Below are positions 13,112 through 24,200 of a stretch of DNA of 64,000 nt, piece after piece. The stretch's first letter is position 1. Each line of letters begins with the position of its first letter. This DNA is from Membranipora membranacea (Eukaryota > Bryozoa > Gymnolaemata > Cheilostomatida > Membraniporidae), in assembly GCA_914767715.1 (NCBI GenBank), contig OU612075.1:16800001-16864000 (forward strand), in the 5' to 3' direction. Under the pieces are notes generated by a model, which was not told where the DNA came from, searched no databases, and saw nothing but the letters and a program-made list of their open reading frames with translations. Both the position numbers and the translations under genes were made by a program.

Positions 13112-14072
13112 CAGTTTGATCTGTTGTAGCTTTCTGTATAAAAACGTCTGTTCTGTACTTCTTCAGCATACGTACCACAGCCTCATGTTTACCTTTCATT
13201 AATCCATGACATTCAAGGTATGTGAGATGTGAGAAGAGTGCATCAAGCCATACATCAATGGGTAAAGCATCCCTTATCATCATTAAAACTGTCTCAAGGC
13301 CATGTGATGCTATGAACCCAATCGCTGTGACGCTAAGATGCCAAGAACTGCTGTGACTCCAAGAAATTGAAAAACATGAAGAACAGACAAAGCATTGCTG
13401 TAGAAGCGTGCTCTGCCAAACATCATGTCCTGCGAGTGAACTTAGTATTAGTGCTATAACTCTGCTATCCCGTCTGGTAATAGCTGTGTGAAGAGGTGTC
13501 TCACCATTTATATGGTTTTTTGCTTGGAGCAGTTCAAACCACTGCTCAATGCTCAAAGAGTCCTTAATGAGCTTTACTAACCCTGTGTGGCCTTGTTCTA
13601 TTGCTAAGTTGAGAGGTGTTGCGTTATGTGAGTTAGCCTCTCCCCAAAGCAACTTGTACCATTGATTACTGTATAATGAGTCCTGTATAAGCTTTACAAT
13701 CTCTGTTCAGCCTCCATTTACAGCACTGTGAAGAGCAGTGTGATGATCCCAGGCTCCTGCTGTCTGAAGCAGCTCGTACCATTGATCAAGTTCTAAAGAG
13801 TCCATAAAAAGCTTCACTATCGCTACATGGCCTCGGTATGCTGCAATGTGAAGTGGTGTCGAATATGAGCCAGCATCCACCTCATCACGGATCAGTGTGA
13901 ACCACTGATCAATGCTGTCTGCAATTAGGAGAAGTTGGTTTCTAGAGTAACAAAGTTTTGCCTGCAACAGTGCGTACCACTGATCATGGCTTGAGGAGTT
14001 GTATATAACATTCACATTTGCTGTGTTGCCTTCGGCTGCAGCACGGTGAAGATGGATAGTCTGACTATCCAT
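13112..14072 (-). CDS. Ankyrin-repeat exon(s), 40-residue repeats with QWYELL insert
   Basis: This is the N-terminal part of the ankyrin/caspase-like gene. Each repeat has the ankyrin TPLHIAAYRGHVAIVKL core, followed by an added helix-like DSLxxDQWYELLQ. The period is 40 residues across three consecutive units, against the canonical 33. A TGA interrupts the frame between NGG and TEIVKLI at 13,707-13,709 and repeat homology continues on both sides. A single C-to-T change in a CGA Arg codon would explain it. The 3' edge is a plausible donor (GTTAGT) at 13,111. The region before the ATG at 14,072 is open but not repeat-like, so this Met is preferred as the start. Confidence 0.65.
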
Positions 14073-14159
14073 ACAATATGTTGTCAGAATTTGCTTCTTT
14101 TCCAAAACAGTGCTCAACGATGTATGTGTGGTGTTTGTATATATGTATGGTTTCAAAAT

Positions 14160-15390
14160 AGGTGAGTTGCTTTATTTATTTTTGGTCTGGTGCATTTTTT
14201 CATATATGCTGACAATAATTTCTGGTCAGTTCAATCGAGAATTCTGCAAAAATCAATAGTCTAAATGAGCACAATACTAAGGTGCCTTTTGAATCAATAC
14301 TCCGTTAAGTTACATGCTGGACTGGTTTATTATTAACAAATTTTTGTAGGTCTTCATGGAACAAGTCTTGTTCTTGTAAATATTTACATTGGAACTCCAT
14401 TGTTTATCAAGATGCTATTGACAACAACTACGCTTGTATTGGGAATTTCCAGGTTCCAATTTTATTGGTTTTCCATCATGAGTCATGCAGTAGGAAATGC
14501 TCAACTATGATTTTCCAAATACTATTCCACATAACTTTCATCACCCATAATTTCTTGTGTTATATGTTTTCTTTATATTGCCACTAAAGTTTGTTGAACA
14601 TTTGGTCATGATGAACAAATAAATTTTTATAGTCATGTTAAATTAGAAATCAAACCGTGGCCTAAACTAAATTATCCAGAGCTTAAAATCAAAACTGAAA
14701 AATAAACAGTAGCACGCTTTCGCGCTGTAGGAAATATCCCAATGATGGTTTATTGCTACTGAAAAGCATTGACACCTCGATTAATTTATTGGGAAAAATG
14801 CAGACATTTTAGAACTCTCGAGCTACATGAGCATAACTGGGACCTTCACATCATTCCAACAGATGGAACACATGACTACTTGCAGGTTGTTAAAGGCTTA
14901 TGGTAGTAAATGTGTATCAAATGTGAGCATGTTGTGACAAGTTTTGTTCTGCAGGGTCTGCCGCACCCGCCCACAAATCAGGCCTGGGGGTTTGAAAGTT
15001 GTCTTGGGTAGAGTTTTTTAGAGCTGATTGTATTGGTGAAAATGTGTGTTACATAATGGTGATGTATGTTACATAATGGTGCGCAATACTGATAAAAAGA
15101 TAAGTAAAAACATTCGTATTCCTACACTTTTTCATATATTATTTTCTTTTAAAAATATCCATCAGCTGAGTGAAATATAGCTGAGGAATGTGTAGCTAAA
15201 ATGATTGTTTGATTAGGCATTCTTTATGAGAGTCCCACTTCTGACGTCCAATTCTTCCTTATCAATGTAAACAAACTTTTATGACATATTTGACGCCAAA
15301 ATAAAGCGCATGTACAAAATCAGAATTCGGTGATCTATCAACCTAGATAGGGATAGGAGAAAGTAAATCTGAACCACAGGCCCCCTTTGA
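14160..15390. other. No gene recognised
   Basis: AT-rich sequence between the ankyrin exon and PGAP2 relic copy B. It contains a short direct repeat (TGTGTTACATAATGGTGATG followed by GTTACATAATGGTG near 15,045-15,080). I see no protein signature. Confidence 0.4.
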
Positions 15391-17235
15391 GTCTTATCTC
15401 AAACAGAACAAACTTGGGACGTTTGAGATGAGGATATGCATTGTGGAAGTATTAGTCAAGTCATAAGTGCAAGTCAGGTGTTCTATCACTTCACTATCAG
15501 TTAACTTTAGTAGTGTGTTTAGCAATAGGATGTTGCATTCTTTGCTCTCAGAGGACTACCCAAAACCAAAAAGGTAACCGGGTGACAAAGCTAGTAAAAT
15601 CCATACAATTATAATAATCTCATTTATCAGTGTAATATCAGCAATAATATTTATAGATGTCTGGAGTGGCTACTATTGCAGACTTATATAGAACCAAAAA
15701 CATATTTTTGTGAATTCCAAAATAGAAATTGAAGGTTTATTTTCTGAGAGGTGTAAAGTGTTCTCAGGGACAATGAATCTCTATTTTGCACAGACTTGAA
15801 ATAGCTAAATTTGAAGCTAGCTTGCATTTACTCGCCCTCTTTACAGAATCCAAAAAATAACGGTAATAACTACCAAGCCACCTCAAAACTAGCAAACTAG
15901 ACCCTAGCTACCATTTACCACTTTAGGGTACATAATAGTAGGATATAAATCAGGGGTTAACAACTTCAAATTACAGTGTCTTAATTCACAGAACTTCAGG
16001 AAATTCAACCAACCAAGATCATAATTATAACCACCATTATCCATTCAAATTTGATTCTATAATAAGTTAGCAGCAACAGTATGTATATTATTTAGGAGGT
16101 TAGTATAATGTATTCTTACATTTAAAGTGCGCAATGTGACTATATCTACTCCGTCTACCTCGAACTCGCCTAACCTTCTACTTCGCTGCCGAAAGAAATT
16201 CATTTTTCGTTATCTCTTGTGCCATACTATTTTGTTACATTTGTCATATTTTAGACCAGCAAAGTAAGAATGGAGCTCTGAATTAGATTATTACTGGAAT
16301 TATAGTTTGTGTTACTGGAATATATTCATGTCACCCAGTCGCAGGTACATCTACATAATATGATTATTAAAATAATGATAAATCATTAGTTAACTCCTCG
16401 TACCAATTGGTTAGACAACTACGACGACTTTTAAATTAATACTGACAATAAATTTATCCCTTTATGATGCGCAATGTTGCAATCTATGGCATAAATTTCT
16501 CTGGTGATTGAAATCTATGAAGATAACTACAAGTCAGCATATCACCAAAATGTCCGCTTACACTATCATCATAATCTACTACACCATAATCTACATCATA
16601 TCTACATCATAATCACTAACAAATAATGATAAATTATCAGTTATCTCCTCGTACCAATTGGGCAGACAACTACGATGACTTTTAATCTAATACTGACAAT
16701 AAATTAATTTGTTCGGTGCTGGAAGTATATGACCCTAACTACTATTCACCATATCACCAAGATGTCAGGTTAGGTTGTCATCACGTCATTTTAATTTAAT
16801 TAATCTTTGTTACAGCTTATTCAGTGTTTGTGTTATCTGAGTATATTATTGTACTCGCCGTGATGCTTTCCATTCTACAACCGCTCTGAATTACTCAGCA
16901 GCCCAATTGCAGGTATGAACAGTAAGATCACACAGCTAGGCTGCTGCGCGGCCTTTCCGTAAGGTTTACCAGTTTCAGCTTCCTTATTTTTGAGTTTTTC
17001 CACTCATTTCTGGACAAAGTCAGAAGTGTTATGATCGGCTAGAATGTTGCAGCGAGCTTATGTTATTAACTTCATTTTTTTCTATTCATATTATGCTGCT
17101 TTGTCTTGAACTAAATCTATATGAAGTCGATGTATTAGAAGCGTCAAAAATGATTGGCATGATCTAGGGCTCTTATTATCATCAATTCAATTTAAGATGG
17201 AAAAAAAGGAGGGGCTGCACTTTAATGGTGCTTAG
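15390..17235 (+). pseudogene. Decayed PGAP2-like copy B (exons 1-4 missing)
   Basis: The 5' flank (15,390-15,560) matches that of copy C. The sequence then jumps to DNA matching intron 4 of the other copies (15,690-16,060). A remnant of exon 5 (AAGTTAGCAGCAACAGTATG, about 16,063) follows, then intron 5, a recognisable exon 6 (about 16,817-16,914) and the small last exon (17,197-17,235, ending HFNGA then TAG). Exon 6 has lost one base relative to copy A (GCCGTGATGCTTTCC against GCCAATATCGCCTACC), which would put a TGA in frame. Intron 5 has an internal duplication of about 0.25 kb (16,375-16,450 and 16,627-16,705). It cannot encode a full PGAP2. Confidence 0.8.
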
Positions 17236-19640
17236 CCAATACTTGGATAAAAAAACTGGAACGCAAACAAGTCAGGAGTTATTTATTGCATGACCAATAT
17301 TGACAAGCCTATTGTAAGCTTGAGACGATTGCACTATAACAAACAGCTTCCACGATGGCAAGCTAAGCGTGGATATTTTGAAGTGGTTTATATTGTATAT
17401 TAACTTTGGTACCTTGAACAATGAATGTTTCTCTGAGCTTGTCTTATTTCGTGCTCATAAACCTGTAAACCACTAGAGAGAATGAAAATAGCAGAGCAGA
17501 GCAGAAGCATATCATTATTTTAAGAGGTCTGATTAAAGAATTGAAAGAACCTAAAGCAGGCCTATTGAGGTGACAAGCCAACATGGTTTGCATGTAAAGC
17601 ACTGGGGAAATAAACAAAGGTGTTGGTCCGGTGGGGGGGGGGGCTGCATGTACTTCAATGACAGTGCAAAATATCAAGCAACAGGTGTGTTTTGATAAGC
17701 CCCATTCAGGGTTGCCATCAATATTGCTGATCCTATGCAAAAAAGTGATTTTCATTGACAGCTGAAACTAATATTTCTATTTCTGTATCTGACGCTTCAA
17801 TACTTTTATCTATCACCTGTAATTTGTGTGAGCTACTAGATGCTCTGATACCTGACTTTTGACCATTGAATCAGCCTTGTCACGCAGATACTTTTTTGTT
17901 TTATTTGCCCCCAAATCAAAAGAAGTGGCTGTGTGACAAGGCTTCATTGCCAGGATGAACAATTAACGTTTGTCACTGTGATCATCAACTTACAATGAAA
18001 AGCTTAATAACTATCTGGCATAATATTAATGCTGGCTACCAGTAGTAGCTAGTAGTAGCAGTGAACCATTGGGATTGGAGGAATGCTCGCATAGCGTTGT
18101 AAATCTATGAAGATAAATTTTTCAATGTAGACAGCAACATGGGGAACTACCTGATGGATATTGAAGAGTAGACCAAGAAGCCACTCAATAACAGGGCTAG
18201 GACAGAGAGATAACTGCAAAAATATTAAGGGTGATTACTTACCACAAGCTTTTGTTAGCAGTTTCACTTTTTGGATGTTGATCGAGATATATAATGTCAT
18301 TGTAGTCTGTAGTGATTTGTAGTTGTTAGCATTGTGAGATAACTTCACGGCTTACTTCGGATGACTCAGGAGAGCCAATAAAAAGGGGGGGGGGGCAGAA
18401 GCTGTGAGATCTCAAGTTTTCACAGCTCAGGCTCAGGAGATTTCGGATAGAGAGAATAAAACCAAGAAGATTGGAGCAAGTGATAACAGACAGCGTCAAC
18501 CACTTCAAATCAGAGACCAATCTCAGTTTTATCTTTTGACGGAATCTGTTGTGTATTAGGCGTAATTAAATTACTGTCAGCTATCAGACATCCCATCTCC
18601 GCCTTTTTGGGAGGTTCAATCGCTGCCATATAATAATGTATAATTAAACCTTTTTATCAGACAAAAATCAAAATCCAATTGCCGTTTTTTCAAGAGGAAG
18701 TCAGTTTAATTACATTTTTATTTTTAAGTTTAAAGTGATCAATGGGCAAATGCAATCTCCGGTTTTCTGGCCATGCTTATCCACAGTGATGAACTCTGGT
18801 GCATATAAAACTGGGGGAACATCAAGGCAGGACAGTTCTGGTTGGAGAGCCCTTGGAGCATGTTTTTCTGGTATGGTATAGATTGCTTTTCTGGTATCTA
18901 ACTTAGTTTATTATTCAAGAATAAAAATTGATTTTAATGTCGGAAAGACATCTCAACTATGAGTCATTAGTAAATTGAATTAATACCTACTTGTCACAAA
19001 ATTCTAAATACAAATGTTGTGGATAAATTTGATTAGATTACAAAACACTTTTTGTATGGAGTTGCCTTCTTCCTCAACAGGGAGAAGTTAACTTCATACA
19101 AAATAAACATGAGCAAAATGAATAAAATAGCGGTGTCTGTTCTGCTCGGGTATTCGGCCCCAAGTGGGTCGAATATGTGACAGCATGATGGACATGTGAC
19201 GTAGCTTTGGCTTACAGTGTCAGTTTCACCTTGATAATATTGAGCTTGGTATAATCAGGGGGGGTGGGATATACCGTCCCACCCTCCCATCCTCCCTGGT
19301 ATAATGTCATTACAGTATGTAGTAATTTGTAGTTGTCTTTCCTTGTTATAATTATTAGGTGAACTAGCAGCGGTAGAGTGGTGTATAGAATCCAGTAGTA
19401 ATAAGAGAAGTTCTCAAGTTGGATGAGAAGCCTATCTAGTTGGTGACTAGTAAAAGGTACACAATATAAAATTTACGCAATGCATAATGTAATTGTGGTG
19501 GGGTGGTTTAGACGTTCAGTTTGTTATAAATACCCTATAGGAGTTTAATTTAGCTAGAGTTTAATTTCGCTACTATGGTGAGTGAGTTTAATTTAAGATA
19601 CACTAAATTTCTTACTAGCGAAAATTAAAAAAAAAAATCC
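17236..19640. other. No gene recognised; G-runs and short repeats
   Basis: Contains poly-G runs near 17,633-17,643 and 18,387-18,397. A ~45-bp phrase built on ATAATGTCATT...GTAG...GTAGT.ATTTGTAGTTG occurs at about 18,292 and again at 19,302. No coding signature was recognised. Confidence 0.4.
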
Positions 19641-19645
19641 AAGCT

Positions 19646-19757
19646 GGGATTCGAACCCAGGGCATAACCCTCAATCTGATTGCAAGGCAGACACTTAGAC
19701 CAACTGATATATATTCATATCAATGCTTAGACCACTGCACCACACTGCCTTGCATGC
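19646..19757 (-). pseudogene. tRNA-like sequence with enlarged D-arm region (tRNA relic or SINE head)
   Basis: On the minus strand the 3' half has a perfect T-arm, CTGGGTTCGAATCCCAG, containing a pol III B box. It is preceded by a possible anticodon arm with loop CTTGCAA and a ~15-base variable region, and followed at once by a T-run, which is a pol III stop. The 5' part has an A-box-like TGGTGCAGTGGTCTAAGC. A second TTGGTCTAAG follows about 30 bases later, separated by a small palindrome (TGATATGAATATATATCA). This looks like a tRNA-derived sequence with a duplicated or inserted D-arm, probably not a functional tRNA. Isotype is uncertain (a TGC reading is possible). Confidence 0.55.
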
Positions 19758-19759
19758 AT

Positions 19760-21055
19760 TGGTAAGGTGTATTCCTGTATAATTGTACATTGTTTATGAA
19801 ACTGAGTGGTGTTTAGTGCTTAGGAAGAAATTTCCACTATCATAAATTTCGCTACTTAGGCAAAAACGCGAAAAGCGAATCCTAAATGCCGCGAAAACTA
19901 AACTCCTATATTGTATATACACTGATATATTCATATCAATGCATATAGATATCTGGTCAAAGGGTGGGAAGGGGGGGGGGGGGTTGTGCAGTACTATAAC
20001 GAAAACCAATGCGGTAGAGCTTTCTTGTTTTAATCAGGCCTAACCTGTGAAATTGAAACTCAAAACATAAAATCATGTTATTAAATAACCATAAACTTCA
20101 TTATGAAATATTATATAATTCATTTTCCCTTTTTGGAGACAACAAAGGGTTTTATTGACATCATGCTTAAAACACTGGCTGTGTCTTTCCTTACCACAGA
20201 TGGTAGATATCAATTTTCTTTTTTGCCATTTATGTCACATCATGAAAAACATTAGTAATAATGATTATTGTTGCTGACAATAAAAGTATATATATATGGA
20301 CTTGGTGTACTCTTAAATAGGTTTCCTTGTTTTTGTCTCCATGGTCCGATGTTCGATCCCCCCCCCCCGCTGTTCAAAATGTCTTTTTTCTTGTAAGAAT
20401 CAGAAATGGACATTAGATTACATATTGCTTGGATAATGATGTTTTATATATATTATAAATCAGACCTGCATAGTTTCAACAAACTAGATCCCAACAATAC
20501 AAGAGTTTTTAACCCCTATTTTCAATCTTATTAGCATTTCAGGGATTCCAGGGATTTTAGCTACGGAAAAAACATGTACACAATTTTCGACAAACAAGAT
20601 TGCAGCAATACCTCTGTAGGAGTTTGTAGCCCCCACTTTCCATGTTTTCAGTATTCTAGGGATTGATATACTTAAAATTATAAGCGTACATACATACATA
20701 CTTACATATGTATGTACATAGGTACATTTGTACAGTACGTACAAATATAGGTACGTACTTACATTAGATTTAAATACGTACAAACAGTGGATTTAACATT
20801 ACTATACTAATTATATATTCCTTTACGCTTCTATTCATAACCTAGTCATATGTACGTATGTACATACATACAAACATACATACTTATGTACATATTTACG
20901 TAAGACAGCCTAAAAAATGTGATAAGATGATGATTTATGCAGCTATGTACTTCAATCAATCATTTATTTACAGTATTTTGATGTGTAAAAGTATTATCGT
21001 TGTCAAGGGGATAGTCATTGATATGTTCAGCCGACATTAGTCAACCATGAATTTA
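19760..21055. other. No gene recognised; microsatellite-like TACATA/TACGTA tract
   Basis: Poly-G at about 19,971-19,983 and poly-C at about 20,359-20,368. From about 20,685 to 20,900 there is a loose tetranucleotide array of TACA/TACG/TATG units on both strands, able to fold on itself. The phrase TGATATATTCATATCAATGC at 19,922 nearly repeats the palindrome inside the tRNA-like sequence. Confidence 0.45.
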
Positions 21056-21259
21056 AGCCTTATCTCAAACAGAATACAATTGGAGTGTTTGAGATAAGGA
21101 TATGTATTACAATGTGGAAGTATTAGTAAAGTGCAAGTCAGGTGTTTCATCACTTCACTAACAACTAGTGGTATCAGAGGACTGACTCCACTCACTCAGT
21201 GAGTTTAACAATAGGATGTTGCATGCTTTGCTCACAGTGTGCAACACAACTACGGCTTG

Positions 21260-24200
21260 ATGTCTTCAATGTGCTCAGTGTTGTGGATTATCAGATGGTT
21301 TAGTGTGTCTGGAGTGACAAAATTGTTGAATAAATTGGAAAGTGTTGCATACAGGATTAGATGGAGTGTGTTCATTTCTTTCGTCTTGTGTATGCCTCTG
21401 CTCGGGTTAGCGTTTTGTGTCATCAACTCAATGATATTCTACTCTAAGACTGCAAATGATACCCACTGTCGGCCTAAGGTGAGTGTATATAATATGTACT
21501 TCACTCTAAGCCTGTGTGTTGTGCTGTTAGCCTTGTTGGTAGGTACTGTAGAACTAGAATGGTTTTGAGGGCGCAGTAGGACTAGGCGATATTTGAGGGT
21601 CCTGCAGGACTAGGATAGAATTTGATGTGAATGTTAGTCTAACAAGATGTCTCAAATGTTCTTGAAACTTTGTGTCTAAATGAGCAGCATCTTTTTTTTA
21701 AAGTTGCTCATATGACATGGGTCGTACTAACGTGTCCTGTTAACTGGTATTTTTGAAAGCTCTGTCTAATAACAATACAACCCCTTGATGCGTGCCCACA
21801 TGGCAATGCTTACTCATTTCGCATCTTAGTACCATTGTACCTATGGTGAGAATCTGTAAAAGAAAGTTAAAACACCTCATGGAAAAATTAGACTATAAAT
21901 TCTGTAAATGTTTGCTAAATCATTTGTCTCATGCCCTTGATTAAGCTCTCCTAACCATCTGCTTACTGGACTTTATTTCCTCTTCTAGGTCGCTAATTTT
22001 TTACCGTCCATAAGTGCAGCGGTAGGATCTAGTGAAAGCTCTAAGCTTGTATGGAAGACTCTGATATGTATACACATCTTACCGAGGTATCTCATGTGTT
22101 TCTGGATCTACAGACTTTATGATCGAATTCCTATCGACAGGTAAGAATATGAGTTAGATACAGTTAGTGTTTTCTTTAGCTGGCCTAGTGGAATGGATAT
22201 GCGGGAGTGAGGGTCATGTTTTCACAAGTAATTGATCACTGAAATCGGAGCCAAGCGAATATTTACTTATACGCTCTACCTTTTATAAGCACTCACATAA
22301 GAAGGACTGGTGCCAGTATTTATGAGCTGTCTTTCTGTTGACTGCTGGTACATTTTTGTAGTTGTTAGGATCATTTCCCCACTCGATGTTTGGTCGTGTT
22401 TGATTATCAAACTGTAAAACAGTTAGATGTGCACCTGGAATATTTAAATTCTGACCCAACGCAGTCCAGTCAGATAATAAGTTCTGAGGTGGGGAAACAG
22501 CTGATTATTGGAGCAGCATAGCCTGTGATCTTATAATACCCAGTCCCAGCATAGCTATTTACTATCAGGTGTATGTCAATTCCCGAAACACATGGATATG
22601 TCACAGCAGCTTCTATTTCATCACCAGGATCAAATTTAGCCAATCGACCAATAAGCACTAAAGTATAAATCAATTTTTAAGTGTATTGTCTCAAGTGTTT
22701 ACTAGTGGTCAACTTTCACACTGAACTTGTGACCTGTTGAGTTGATATATGTATGAGTAGTCTGAGCCCCCAGACTCTTGCGCCCCCTCCCTGCCCGAGG
22801 CCCCCGGCAGAGAGAGAATTAAGAGTGACTTTTCTCAACACCAAACCTACCAAGTGTAACTCAGCATGTATCAGTCTTTAAATATTGTTTCTTACAGATG
22901 GAAGGACGATTGGAGTCGAACTATTATATTCTGTAAAATATTAAACTTAGTGGAGATAACAGCCTTATTATCTCTCAGTATATATGACTCATGGAAATAT
23001 TACCGTAAGTGAGATAGAGTAGTGATTATATTCCTCACATATCATAATCGCAGGAAATCACCATTTTATGTGTCACAAATCAGATTTATAATTTATGTGT
23101 TGAAGGGTATTCAAGTATGCCAATTATGGAATCAAGAGTTTGAGCTAATCTCTTAGCAAGATAAAGTTTCGTTGTTGATGTTTTATAAACAAACTCTATA
23201 AGGCCACGATCGATCGCCTTTTCGAACACTATTGGGGATGACTGTGGTGAAATGCTGATATTTATACAGTTATAGTTGTTATGTAGACTCACCAAAACTA
23301 GCCCGTGTTCTTATTTATGTTTCAGGAATACATGAGAGATCATTTATAACATTTCTAGTCTGTTCTGTGGCGTACATGATATTTTATACAAGAGCTCAGA
23401 TGTCTTTCACTCGGACACATCAGTATACTAAAGAAATCAACTGGGTGAGTGGAACATCCTTGTTCACTAACGAACCTATCGAGTCTGATGCACAGCGATA
23501 TCACTATGATCAGACCAGCTAATTTGATACAGGCACACAAATATTTTATATCTTCAATGTTACATTTATTTACACAGGTCAGGTGAGGTCACATCATATT
23601 AGTGGCTATTTTGTATCATATAGTCACAGAGTAAGAATATATTATCACAGAGTAAGGATATATCTCTTACTCTGTGATATTATCCTTACTCTGTGATATA
23701 GTGTTCAATGGAGAATAACCGCCTGCGATAACTTGCGCAGTTGATGTCCGATTTAGACATTTGAACCATTATTCGGAAGGTTTTCCGATGGGTCACAGAA
23801 CATTTGTCTTTCATGAGAGTGGACGCAAAATTAGGGACCATTCGCTCTGCAAGTTCGCATGAGAAGCGGGATTCAAGTCGCATCAAAATATTCCCAAAAT
23901 GTCAGAGAAAGTCAATCAATCTAGGGTTTCTAGTTGCTATAACATGTACAATACCAGATGTGCTAGTCCTAAAGAAAGATACTTTATGGAAACAATGTCT
24001 TGCCCTAATCCTGATTTATTGAATTTCTGTCCTATGAAATTTCTGTGGGACCATCTTAATGGACTAATAATTGTGATAGTAACCTGTTTTTTAATCTCAG
24101 CAATACATATTTCTCCTGAATGTGCGACATGCATCTTTCAATGTATAATTCAATGTATCATCATTTTTTTTATTATTCATTGTTATCATGTGATATGTAA

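Larger units (their letters stand above)
4790..14072 (-). pseudogene. Ankyrin-repeat/caspase-like gene with one stop and two frame breaks
   Basis: The gene reads right to left. The ankyrin part (14,072 to about 13,112) starts MDSQTIHLHRAAAEG and has repeats of exactly 40 residues. After intronic DNA the exon 6454-5923 holds more ankyrin-like sequence (LLHELALRDD...GKTPYQIA), then a caspase-type fold beginning PSILIICSTDE and reaching IVVIMAHG, the catalytic-His region. Exon 5718-5628 gives VLLIQACP, the catalytic-Cys region. Exon 5130-4790 gives a small-subunit-like tail (HSDFMVLMATVNGS ... EFRSTL). Lesions: TGA at 13,707-13,709, and one extra A in each of two A-runs (near 6105 and 6015), judged from the downstream frame. 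QAC is followed by Pro, not the usual Arg-Gly. It may be a decaying gene, or an intact one carrying homopolymer assembly errors. That all exons form one transcript is inferred from strand and domain order. Confidence 0.6.

Noticed and set aside
20340-20372. GATGTTCGATCCCCC resembles a tRNA T-arm/B box on the + strand.
   Set aside because: No matching stem, acceptor or A box upstream; it merges into a poly-C run.
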